64,000 bases of DNA from Actinacidiphila yeochonensis CN732 (GTDB lineage Bacteria > Actinomycetota > Actinomycetes > Streptomycetales > Streptomycetaceae). The position numbers and the translations under genes are program-made. The stretch lies in contig NZ_JQNR01000004.1 of NCBI RefSeq assembly GCF_000745345.1, positions 310,001 to 374,000 of the forward strand. The letters are read 5' to 3'. The notes under the pieces were generated by a model. It ran no database searches. It saw only the letters and a program-made list of their open reading frames with translations, and was not told the origin of the DNA. Shown here piece after piece: positions 16,008 to 24,646 of the stretch (positions within the stretch are counted from its first letter, which is position 1; each line of letters starts with the position of its first letter).

Positions 16008-17242
16008 GTGGGGGACTCCGGTCCGTGGGGCGGGATGGGGTCTGCGGAGAGCAGCGGGAGTTCCGCCGTGACGGAGAAGCCTCCCGTGCCGCGGGGGCCC
16101 GCGGAGACGTGGCCGCCGACCAGTTGGGCGCGTTCGGCCATGCCGATGAGGCCGTAGCCGGACGGTCCGGTGGAGCCGCGGCGGCCGGGGCGCGGCGGCG
16201 GGCCGTCGTTGGTGACGGTGAGGGTGAGGCGGTCGGCGCCGAAGGCGAGGGCGACGTGGGCGGTGCCGGTGTCGGCGTGCTTCGCGACGTTGGTGAGGGC
16301 CTCCTGCGCGATGCGGTAGGCGGTCAGACCGACGGCGGAGGAGACCGGGACCGGGGTGCCGGTGGTGGAGAGCGACACCGTCAGGCCGATGCTGGCGAAC
16401 GAGCCGGCGAGGTCGTCCAGCTGGTCCAGCCCGGGTGCGGGGTGCAGGGGCGACTCGTCGTCGTCGCGCAGGACGCCGACGGTGGCCTTCAGCTCGCGCA
16501 GCGCCTCGGAGGTCGTGCCCGCGAGCTCTTCGAGGATCGTGCGGACGCGGTCGTCGGGGTGCGCGCGGGCGAGGTAGGCGGCGGTGCCGGCCTGGGCGTT
16601 GGCCAGGGCGAGGTGGTGGGCGACGACGTCGTGGAGCTCGCGGGCGATGCGGATGCGCTCCTCCGCGACGCGGTGCCGGGCCTCCTCCTCCCGAGTGCGT
16701 TCGGCGTACACGGCGCGGGCCTCCGCCGCGTCGACGTACGCGCGCCGCAGCTGGAGGTTGCCGCCGACCAGGGGCATGAGCAGCAGCCACGCGCCCGGGT
16801 TGAGCGTCTTCAGGACGACGGACTCGTTGCCGGGGCTGGTCAGCAGCGCCAGGGGCACCAGGACGACGGTGATGCCGACCGCCCAGCGGAAGGCCGCCCG
16901 CCGGTCGTGGTCGAGCGCCATCCAGTACAGGGCGAGCATCAGCGGCCCGAGGGTCAGGGGGGTGAGCAGCAGCCCGAGCGGGGCGGCGGCCGCACCGCAG
17001 AGGGCCGTGACGACGACCACGGCGGTGGGGTGGTGCCGGCGGCCCGGCAGGGCCAGGCAGCCGGCCGCCGCCAGGAGCGTGCCCCACAGCCACTGGGGGC
17101 CGCTCTGCACCCGGGAGCTGATCCAGGCGCCGCTCGGTCCGATGACGACGAACAGCGCGGTGGCGAGGATCGCGTCGGAGGCGAGCGGCCGGCGCCGGGC
17201 GTACTGACGCCAGCGCACGGTCACCGGCCCGGTGGTGTGCAT
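16004..17242 (-). CDS. two-component sensor histidine kinase (HisKA_3)
   Basis: A 412-residue kinase with five or six membrane segments in the first 160 residues. A HisKA_3 dimerisation domain follows, with the phospho-accepting His204 in RIARELHDVVAHHLALA, and then a HATPase domain (N box ALTNVAKHA, G box GYGLIGMAERAQLVGG). No large extracellular loop is present, so the signal is probably membrane-borne. ATG at 17242 is preferred over one 33 bases upstream because GGAGGG precedes it. Cognate partner is the overlapping response regulator. Confidence 0.94.
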   Translation of the reverse strand: MHTTGPVTVRWRQYARRRPLASDAILATALFVVIGPSGAWISSRVQSGPQWLWGTLLAAAGCLALPGRRHHPTAVVVVTALCGAAAAPLGLLLTPLTLGPLMLALYWMALDHDRRAAFRWAVGITVVLVPLALLTSPGNESVVLKTLNPGAWLLLMPLVGGNLQLRRAYVDAAEARAVYAERTREEEARHRVAEERIRIARELHDVVAHHLALANAQAGTAAYLARAHPDDRVRTILEELAGTTSEALRELKATVGVLRDDDESPLHPAPGLDQLDDLAGSFASIGLTVSLSTTGTPVPVSSAVGLTAYRIAQEALTNVAKHADTGTAHVALAFGADRLTLTVTNDGPPPRPGRRGSTGPSGYGLIGMAERAQLVGGHVSAGPRGTGGFSVTAELPLLSADPIPPHGPESPT

Positions 17243-17303
17243 CGTGCCCTCCGCTCGGACTTCCCAGGGGTACATCGTGGTCGCCGGCCGGGAGCACGGA
17301 CGC

Positions 17304-17339
17304 CGGGCCCGCCCGTGTCGGATGACACGGGCGGGCCCG
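17304..17339 (-). terminator. strong hairpin terminator after the MMPL gene
   Basis: Perfect 16-bp stem (17304-17319 with 17324-17339) and a 4-base loop, 22 bases beyond the stop of the MMPL gene and before the kinase gene. It separates the exporter from the two-component pair, which therefore probably has its own promoter. Confidence 0.75.
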
Positions 17340-17360
17340 ATGCCCCGGTCGGCGCAGCGC

Positions 17361-19700
17361 TCAGACGCGGCCGGCGGCGGCGCGCTCCCGCTCCGGCGGG
17401 GGAGCGGGCAGCGGTTCGAGGTGCTCGCTGAGGGCCTCGCCCTCGACGTCGACCCTCGGCAGGACGCGGGCCAGCGGGCGGGGCAGCCACCAGGCCCACC
17501 TCCCCAGCAGGGCGAGAACGGCCGGCACGAACGCCATCCTGACCACGATCGCGTCGAAGAGTACCGCGGCGGCGAGGCCGAACCCGATGGTCTTGATCAT
17601 GGAGTCCTGGGCGGTGACGAAGCCCGCGAAGACCGAGATCATGATCAGCGCGGCGGCCACGACCACCCGGGCGCTGGCACGGAACCCGCTGACCACGGCC
17701 GTCCGCGCGTCCTCGCCGTGGACGTGCGCCTCCCGGATGCGGGAGACCAGGAAGACCTCGTAGTCCATGGCCAGCCCGAAGACGATGCCCACCAGGAAGA
17801 TCGGCATCATGCTCATGATCGGGCCGGACTGCTGGACGCCGATCAGGCTCGCACCCCAGCCCCACTGGAAGACCGCGACGACCACGCCGAGGGCGGCGAG
17901 GACCGAGAGCAGGAACCCGAGGGCCGCCTTGAGCGGTACCAGGACGGAGCGGAAGACGATCGCCAGCAGGACGACCGCGAGCCCGACGACCAGGACCAGG
18001 TACGGCACCAGGGCGTTCTGGACCTTCTGCGCGACGTCGATGTTCAGCGCGGTGGTGCCGGTGACCTCGAAGGTCGCGCCGGTGCCGGCCTCGGTCTCCG
18101 CGCGGTGGTCGCGGATGGAGTGCACCAGGTCGACGGTGGCGTCGTCGGTCGGGCTGGTGGAGGGGACCACCGACAGGACGGCGGTGTCGCCCGCGGTGTT
18201 GAAGCGGGCCGGGGAGACGGACACCACACCCTTCGTGGACTCCAGCCGGTCCGAGACCTGTGTGACGGCGCGGTGCGGGTCCCCGGCGCCGTGGGCGTCC
18301 ACGACGACGGTCAGCGGGCCGTTGAAGCCGGGGCCGAAGCCCTTGGCGAGGTCGTCGTAGGCCCGGCGCTCGGTGGACGAGGTCGGCTTCGACTCCGCGC
18401 CCGGCATGCCGAGGTGGAGTCCGAGCACCGGCACCGCGAGGACGCCGAGGCCCACCACGGACAGCAGCAGCACCGGCAGCGGACGGCGGGTGACGAACCC
18501 GGCCCAGCGGCTGCCGCCGTTGGACGGCTTCGCCGCGCCGACGCCGCTCACCGCCGCGTGGGCGACGGCCCGGTCGGACGCCTCCCGGCCGGCCCGGCGG
18601 CGCGCACGGCGCCCGCCCGTCGCGGCCGTGGCGTCCTTCGCGCCCGTCACGGCCTGACGCCTCGCCCGCCTGGCGACGCGCCGCAGCTTCTTCGGCAGCA
18701 CCGCGTCGGGCCAGAAGCCGAGCATCGCGGGCACCAGGGTGAGCGCGACGAGGACGCTGACGCCGACCGCGCCGGCGGCCGCGAAGCCCATCTTCGTCAG
18801 CGTCGGGATGTCGACGACGAACAGCCCGGCCAGGGCGATCACCACGGTCAGGCCGGCGAAGACCACGGCCGAACCCGCGGTGCCGACGGCCGTGCCGGTC
18901 GCCTCACGCGCGGTGCGGCCCTTGCCGCGCTCCTCGCGGTAGCGGGAGACGATGAACAGGGCGTAGTCGATACCGACCGCGAGGCCCAGCATCGAGGCCA
19001 GCGCGCTGGTCGAGGAGGAGAACCCGAAGGTGCTCGCCAGCGCCCCGACGGCGAGCACGGAGGTGCCGACGCCCATCAGCGCGGACAGCAGCGGCAGCCC
19101 GGCGGCGACCATCGACCCGAAGGTGACGACCAGCACGACGGCCGCGACGGCGATGCCGATCCCCTCGGCCGGACCGCCCGCCGACACCGGGTCGGCGAGC
19201 GCGTCGCCGCCGACCTCCACGGTCAGCCCGGCGGTGCGGGCCTGGTCGATCGCGTTCTCGACCGGCGTCTTGTCCGCGTCCGTCAGGTCCGCGGACGCCT
19301 CCTTGAAGGAGACGGTGCTGTAGGCCGTGGTGCCGTCCTTGCTGACGGCGCCGGAGCTGAACGGATCGGCCGCGGAGGCGACGGCGGGCGCGTGGCCGGC
19401 CTGGTCGACGGTCTTCTCGACCGCGGCCTTGTTGCCGGCCGCGGTGACCTTCCCGCCATCCGGGGCGACGAACACGATCCGCGCCGTGGCGCCGTCGGAG
19501 GCGACGTGGGGGAACCGCTGGTCCATGAGGTCGTACGCACGCTGGGACTCGATACCCGGCATGGTCGTCGTCTCGTTCTGGGCCTTGGGCGCGGCCTGCG
19601 AGCCCACTGCCACGCCGACGAGGACCACCCCCCACAGGAGGGTGACCAGCCATCGGGCGCGGAACGCGTTCCGGCCCAGACGGTATAGGAGAGTAGCCAC
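17361..19700 (-). CDS. MMPL-family RND-type exporter
   Basis: A 779-residue membrane transporter with two repeats of one membrane helix, a large periplasmic loop and a five-helix block. Key motifs are GLAVGIDYALFIVSRYREE (first block) and FGLAMDYEVFLVSRIREAH (second block), the MMPL proton-relay signatures. MMPL proteins export lipids, antibiotics or siderophores using the proton gradient. The GTG at 19700 places the first helix close to the N-terminus as in homologues. The adjacent sensor-regulator pair and an 18-bp palindrome upstream suggest induced expression. Confidence 0.93.
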   Translation of the reverse strand: MATLLYRLGRNAFRARWLVTLLWGVVLVGVAVGSQAAPKAQNETTTMPGIESQRAYDLMDQRFPHVASDGATARIVFVAPDGGKVTAAGNKAAVEKTVDQAGHAPAVASAADPFSSGAVSKDGTTAYSTVSFKEASADLTDADKTPVENAIDQARTAGLTVEVGGDALADPVSAGGPAEGIGIAVAAVVLVVTFGSMVAAGLPLLSALMGVGTSVLAVGALASTFGFSSSTSALASMLGLAVGIDYALFIVSRYREERGKGRTAREATGTAVGTAGSAVVFAGLTVVIALAGLFVVDIPTLTKMGFAAAGAVGVSVLVALTLVPAMLGFWPDAVLPKKLRRVARRARRQAVTGAKDATAATGGRRARRRAGREASDRAVAHAAVSGVGAAKPSNGGSRWAGFVTRRPLPVLLLSVVGLGVLAVPVLGLHLGMPGAESKPTSSTERRAYDDLAKGFGPGFNGPLTVVVDAHGAGDPHRAVTQVSDRLESTKGVVSVSPARFNTAGDTAVLSVVPSTSPTDDATVDLVHSIRDHRAETEAGTGATFEVTGTTALNIDVAQKVQNALVPYLVLVVGLAVVLLAIVFRSVLVPLKAALGFLLSVLAALGVVVAVFQWGWGASLIGVQQSGPIMSMMPIFLVGIVFGLAMDYEVFLVSRIREAHVHGEDARTAVVSGFRASARVVVAAALIMISVFAGFVTAQDSMIKTIGFGLAAAVLFDAIVVRMAFVPAVLALLGRWAWWLPRPLARVLPRVDVEGEALSEHLEPLPAPPPERERAAAGRV

Positions 19701-20019
19701 AGTGCTCGTACCCTCAGCTTCCTGTTCTCGGGGACCCCTCAACCCTCCCCTGAACAGGCCGTTCGCCGCGTCGTGCGGTTGCTGTCACTTCGGTGTACTG
19801 CACAGGCAGTACCCGCGGCGGCCGTGGCCGTCCGCACGGCGTACCCGGCCTGGGGCCGCGGGGTGGAGCGGGTGGACCCCTGCCGCCCCCACCCTCACCG
19901 CCGCCTCCCAGGGCGAGGACCGTCCGGGCCGGTGCGGCCCCGCGCACCGCAGCGTGTGCGACGGCGAACGGCTACGGTTCGGCAACCGTCGGTAGCCGTG
20001 AGGCAGGAGGGGAGCGGGC
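19701..20019. other. intergenic region upstream of the MMPL gene
   Basis: About 320 bases between divergent genes. It holds the palindrome at 19795-19812, and near 19965-19996 an imperfect inverted repeat (GGCTACGGTT with AACCG..GGTAGCC) close to the start of the decayed winged-helix gene. Confidence 0.45.
19795..19812. promoter_or_regulatory. 18-bp palindrome upstream of the MMPL exporter
   Basis: GTACTGC-ACAG-GCAGTAC is a perfect 7-bp inverted repeat with a 4-base centre, 95 bases before the exporter start. It looks like a dimeric repressor site of the TetR type that often controls MMPL exporters; no such regulator is encoded nearby. Confidence 0.5.
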
Positions 20020-20783
20020 GTGCGGGAGCTCGGTGCGGCTGAGGTGAGGCCGCTCCGCGTGTGGGCGCGGGGCGTGGCGGGCGACCGGCGCGCGAGGTCG
20101 GTGACCGAGGTCATGGAGCGGTGCCCGCCGGTGCGGGCTCCGGACGTGCGGGAGGCGGCGCTGGGGCTCAGGGCGCGCGGCTCAGGACTGGCCGAGGCGG
20201 ACCTGCGGCTGGCGCTCGGCGCCGTGCGGAGGGTGGCTGGCTTCGCGCGGGCCACGCGGTACCTGGTCCCGGCCCCGGACGCGGGCCGGCGCCGTGAACT
20301 GCTCGCCCCGCGGCTGCTGCGCCGCGGCGAGCGCCCGTACCGCGAGCTGGGGCTCAGGCCGGACGAGCTGGCGCTGGGGGAGCGGGTGGTCGCCGAGGCC
20401 CTCGCGGACGGGCGGGCCTGAACGCCTCCGGACAGGTCCCGTTCCACCTCGTCCGCTCGTCCGCGCTGCTCGGTAGGGCCTGCTTCGGCCCGGTCCGGGA
20501 GGACGGCTCCGCCACCTACGTGCTCGCGAGGGTCTGGGCGGGCGGCGGGCGGATCAGCCCCACCGTGGTGGTGGACGGGCTGGTCGGAGGGGTGTGGCGC
20601 CGCGACCGGAGACGTGCTCTCGCCCTGGAGCTGTTCGCCGGTGCTCCGGACGGCGCAGGCGCTCCGGACGGCGCCGACGATGCGGCCCTGGCGGCTGCCG
20701 CCGCGCACGCTTACGTCGCGGGGAACCTCGATGCCGAGGTCCGCGACGTCGTCCGCTTCAGCGCCGGACGGCCTCCGGAGAGG
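20020..20783 (+). pseudogene. decayed winged-helix (AlkZ/HTH_42-like) DNA-binding gene
   Basis: The first frame gives 133 residues from a GTG with a good AGGAGGGG site and reads LRARGSGLAEADLRLAL then ATRYLVPAPDAGRRRELLA, the start of winged-helix AlkZ/YcaQ-like proteins (short-circuited version of 'TLHLVPAEDA...'). It stops at 20421. The next frame at once continues with VPFHLVRSSALLGRACFGP and then TYVLARVW, PTVVVDGLVGGVWR and a final helix, matching later parts of the same family. One base is missing near 20415-20425, and roughly 100 residues of the middle are gone. Total about 250 instead of 360 residues, so probably non-functional. Confidence 0.55.
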
Positions 20784-20795
20784 AAGCGGACGGCC

Positions 20796-21152
20796 TCAGG
20801 AGGTCTTGCCGGCCCCGACCGGCCGCCCCTTCGGGGCCGACCCGGTCGCGACACCGGACGCGGGGGCCTTCTCCTGGGCCGCCGAGGGAACCGACTCCGT
20901 CCCCCGCGCGGCGGCGGGGGACGGCACGCTCACCGTGGGTCCGTCGTCGACCAGCTGCGCGGCCACCACCTCGGCGGTCACTTCGGCGGCGAGGTCGTGC
21001 AGCCCCTCATTGGCCTCGTGTGCGACCCGCTTCACCTCCAGGGCCAGCCCGACCGAGGTCTTGAGCAGCCCCTTCGCCAGAGGACGGACGAGCCTCTTGG
21101 CGAGCGGGCCGACGATGAGGCCGATGAGAAACGGCGGGACGACAGGGGGCAT
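20796..21152 (-). CDS. DUF5132 family protein
   Basis: A 118-residue protein matching DUF5132: it begins MPPVVPPFLIGLIVGPLAKR, followed by an amphipathic stretch LLKTSVGLALEVKRVAHEA and an acidic helix DLAAEVTAEVVAAQ; the C-terminal 45 residues are Ala/Pro/Ser-rich. The N-terminal 20 residues could form one short membrane segment. ATG at 21152 follows AAAGGG. Function of the family is unknown to me; no partner genes are recognised here. Confidence 0.78.
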   Translation of the reverse strand: MPPVVPPFLIGLIVGPLAKRLVRPLAKGLLKTSVGLALEVKRVAHEANEGLHDLAAEVTAEVVAAQLVDDGPTVSVPSPAAARGTESVPSAAQEKAPASGVATGSAPKGRPVGAGKTS

Positions 21153-22027
21153 GGTTTCCCTTTCTCGGGTTCTGGGCTGCCGCGTGGCGCGCGCGGAGAT
21201 CGCGTGCGGCCGAGGCGGCAGCGGGAAGCGCGTGAACCGCCGGGGCACGGGCGGCCCGCGCCGAGCCGCACGCCCGGTTTCCCGGACCGCCGACAGCCGA
21301 GGTCGAACGATGGAGGAGGCCGGCTGAGCAGAGGCCGCCTGAGTTCTGGAATCCCCTCGGGCGCCCCACGGAAAGGAGATCGCGGGGGCAAAGCGAGCAG
21401 GGCGGTGAAGCAAAGGGAGGGAGCGGAGGAAGCGGAGGGAGGGGAGAGATCGGATACGGAGCGGGCGGTGTGATCGGCGCGGAGTTCTGAGCGGATTCCT
21501 GAGCGCTGTTCTGAAAGGACGGGGTGGTGGTCTGCGGCGGTGATTCCGGCTCCCGTTGCCGGGCGGCGGCCTCGGGGTCGATTCCAGCACCGGAAAAAGC
21601 CTAGCCGAGGTGATCCGGGCGCGGCCAAGCCGCTTGGCGACCGTTCACTCGGACGAGTAAAGGGCAGCCGTACCGAGGGCGTGATTCCAGCCCGCGGCGG
21701 TGGGTTCGGTGCCGCGCCCGTCGGGCAGGAACGGCCCGGACACCGCCTCCGGCCTACCTTCCCCAGGAATTGACCGAACGGGTCGGCCTATTCCGGTCAT
21801 TCACCGCCGTCCTCCCGATCGACCTCCTGTTCGGTCACCCGGGAGGGCGACTTTCGGGATCGGTTCCCGCCGTACCGGGAAGGCGGTTTCCGGAGGGCGA
21901 ACGCGTGGTCCGCGGCGCCGGTGCTGGGCAGAGCGCCCCCGAACCCGGCCCGGCGGTCCGCCCGGCCACACGTTCCGGACCGGTTCGACTCCGCTCGCAC
22001 CCGCGAACGTCGCGGCATCATGGGCCG
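21153..22027. other. long intergenic region between divergent genes
   Basis: About 875 bases with no convincing gene. It includes a purine-rich tract (about 21370-21450), a stretch of somewhat lower GC at 21480-21620, and the leader of the peptide transporter operon. Frames read here are Arg/Pro-rich without motifs. Confidence 0.5.
21415..21443 (+). other. purine mirror repeat / G-quadruplex candidate
   Basis: Four runs of three or more G in an all-purine context except for two C, with 9-base mirror arms at both ends (GGGAGGGAG and GAGGGAGGG). It could form a G-quadruplex or triplex. It lies about 260 bases before the start of DUF5132 on the opposite strand. Confidence 0.35.
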
Positions 22028-23628
22028 GTGCTCCGCAGACGCCTGACCGTCCTTCAGCGCACCGCCGCCGCCGTGACCGCCGCCGCCTGCGCCCTCTCCG
22101 GATGCGCGGCCGTGCCCGGCGCCGGCCGGGCCGCGCCCGGAACCGTCCGCGTGGCCGTGCCGTCGGACATCACGAGCTTCCACCCGTACTCCACGTCGGG
22201 CACCGCGGCCGCGCCGTACGCCTACGACTCCCTCGTCCACCTCTCCCGGGCCGGGCAGGTGGAGTCCGGGCTCGCGACCCGCTGGCGGGCAGATGCCACC
22301 TCGGCCACGTTCACCCTGCGCGCGGGCGTGACGTGTTCCGACGGAACGGAGCTCAAGGCGTCGCACGTGGCGCGCTCCCTGAGGTACGCCGCCGACCCGG
22401 GGAACCACCTCGCCGCCGCTCAGCAGGCGCTGCCGGGCACGCCGCTGGCCGTCCGGGCCGACGACCGGCGCCGGGAGGTGACGGTGTCGACGACGTCCCC
22501 TTACGGCTTCCTCGTCCGCACCGTCGGCCTGCTCCCCGTCATCTGCCCCGCCGGACTGGACGATCCGCGCTCTCTGGACCGGGCGACACACGGAACCGGC
22601 CCCTACGTCCTGCGCGCCTCCAGGGCGGGCGGCCCCTACGTCTTCGCGCGGCGCCGCGGGTACGCCTGGGGCCGGGCGGCACCCGCCCGGACGCCGCCCG
22701 CACGCCGACCCGGATCGTGCTCTCGGTGGTTCCCGAGGAGTCGACGGCGGCGAACCTGCTGCTCACCGGCGGCCTCGACATCGCCGAGGTCGCCGGCCCC
22801 GACCGGGCCCGGCTGTCCGGACGGGGGCTGTACGAGGCCGCGGTCCCCACGGTGGTGGGGCTCAGCTTCTTCAACGAGGCGCCCGGGCGTCCGCTCGGCG
22901 ACCAGGTGGTGCGCGAGGCGCTGGTGGGCGTCCTGGACCGGGCCGGCCTGGCCGACGTCGCCGTCGGCGGCGACGGCACACCGGCCGGGCACCTCACGGC
23001 ACGCGGCACCGTCTGCCACTCGGACCTGAGGCTCCCCCGCCTGACCCGCGCCGCGGCCCTGGCCCGGCTGCGGAAGGCCGGCTGGCGGCGGGCGGCGGAC
23101 GGCCGTCTCCGGCGGGCCGGCGACGGCCGCCAACTGCGGCTGCGCGTCCTGAGCAGCCCCGCGAGCGGATCGACCCTGCCGGCCGTGGCCGAGCTCATGG
23201 CCGTCACCTGGCAGGCACTCGGCGTGCGGACCGACCTCGTCAGCGAGAGCCTCCCGGCCCTGGTGCGGGCCATGTACGAGGACGGCGACTTCGACGTCGT
23301 CATGGGAAGCGCGCCGGGCCCCCCGGTTCCGGCCCAGCTGGTCCCCTTCTTCTCCGGCCCGCCGCCGCCGGCCGGGCTGAACTTCGCCCACATCCGCGAC
23401 CCCCGCTACGCCGACCTGGCCCGGCAGGCGGTGCGCCGCCCCGACACCGCCGGCTGCCCGCTGTGGAACCGGGCGGCCCAGGCAGTGCTGCGCCACGCCG
23501 ACGCCCTGCCCGTCGCGGACGGCAGCGAGGTCCTGTACGGACACGCGGTGCGGTTCGACGTGGGGGACGGGGGCCGCCTCATGCCCGCCAGCATCCGGAC
23601 GACAGCCCGCCGGAGCGCGGCACGGTGA
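22028..23628 (+). pseudogene. peptide ABC transporter lipoprotein, frameshifted
   Basis: An extracellular solute-binding protein family 5 (oligopeptide) gene. The first frame starts at GTG 22028 with a lipoprotein signal (ALSGC, Cys near residue 26), then VRVAVPSDITSFHPYST and later YVFARRRGYAWG. The sequence then continues in another frame from about 22680 with TRIVLSVVPEESTAANLLLT, LSFFNEAPGRPLGDQVVREA and onward to 23628. One missing base near 22667-22682 (a GGGGCCGGG context) explains the break. It would be about 534 residues if restored. It binds the substrate for the downstream permeases and ATPases. It may be a sequencing artefact rather than a true pseudogene. Confidence 0.8.
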
Positions 23629-23665
23629 GTCACGGGCGCACCGCACGCTCCAGGAGGAACCGCGT

Positions 23666-24643
23666 ATGACCGACGTGCCCGCGGGCCGCGGGCGGTGCCG
23701 TCGGTGGACGGCCTTCCTCGCGCGCCGCCTGACCCGATGCGCCCTGTCGCTCCTGCTGGTGGCGGCCGGGGCGTTCGCGATGGTCCGCCTCGTCCCCGGC
23801 GACCCGGTGCGGGCCGCCCTGGGCGTGGACGCGCCCCCCGCCCTGGTCGCGGCCCGGCGCCACGAACTCGGCCTCGACCAGCCCTTCGCCGCGCAGTGCC
23901 GGCAGTACCTCCGCGCTGTCCTCCACGGCGACCTGGGCACCTCCCTGGTGACGGGCCAACCGGTGACCGAACTGGTCGTCACACGGCTGCCCGCCACGCT
24001 GGGGCTCGCCGGGCTGGCGTTCGCCGTGGTGCTGGCGGTCGCGGTGCCCGCGGGGCTGCTCGCGGCCGTCCGGACGCGCGACGGCCGCCGGCCGCGCGCC
24101 GACCTGGCGTTCACCACCACGGCCTCGGTCCTGGCCGGCGTGCCCGACTTCGTCCTGGCGGCCGGGCTGACGGCCGCGCTGGCGGTCGGCCTGCCGCTGT
24201 TCCCCGTCGCGGGCGGCACGGGCGCCACGGCGTACGTGCTGCCGGTGACCGCGCTCGCGCTCACGCCGTGCGCGATGCTGACCCGGGTCGTGCGCGTGGA
24301 GGCGCTCAAGGTCCTGTCCGAGGACTACATGCGCACCGCACGGGCGAAGCGGCTCCCCGCCCTCACCCTGTACACCCGCCACGCGCTGCCGAACATGCTC
24401 ACCGCCTCCCTCGCCGTGGCGGGGAACCTGCTGCCGGCGCTCATCGCCGGAACGGCCCTGGTGGAGAAGGTCTTCGCGTGGCCGGGGCTGGGCTCGGCGA
24501 TCGCCCAGTCCGTGGTCGCGCAGGACTACCCGGTGGTGCAGGCGACGGTCCTCGTCCTGGGCACGGCCGTGCTCGCGGCCAACCTCCTGGTGGACGTCGC
24601 CCTGGCCGCGCTCGATCCGCGCTCGACGCTCGGGGAGGGCTGA
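23666..24643 (+). CDS. peptide ABC transporter permease (DppB-like)
   Basis: A 325-residue inner-membrane permease. An N-terminal RLTRCALSLLLVAAGAFAMV helix is followed by RLVPGDPVRAALG, the DppB/OppB hallmark. The cytoplasmic EAA loop appears as DYMRTARAKRLPALTLYTRH and the end reads EKVFAWPGLGSAIAQSVVAQDYPVVQ in parts. The ATG at 23666 follows AGGAGGAA. It pairs with the permease half of the next gene to form the membrane channel for peptides or nickel-type ligands. Confidence 0.93.
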   Translation: MTDVPAGRGRCRRWTAFLARRLTRCALSLLLVAAGAFAMVRLVPGDPVRAALGVDAPPALVAARRHELGLDQPFAAQCRQYLRAVLHGDLGTSLVTGQPVTELVVTRLPATLGLAGLAFAVVLAVAVPAGLLAAVRTRDGRRPRADLAFTTTASVLAGVPDFVLAAGLTAALAVGLPLFPVAGGTGATAYVLPVTALALTPCAMLTRVVRVEALKVLSEDYMRTARAKRLPALTLYTRHALPNMLTASLAVAGNLLPALIAGTALVEKVFAWPGLGSAIAQSVVAQDYPVVQATVLVLGTAVLAANLLVDVALAALDPRSTLGEG

Positions 24644-24646
24644 ACC

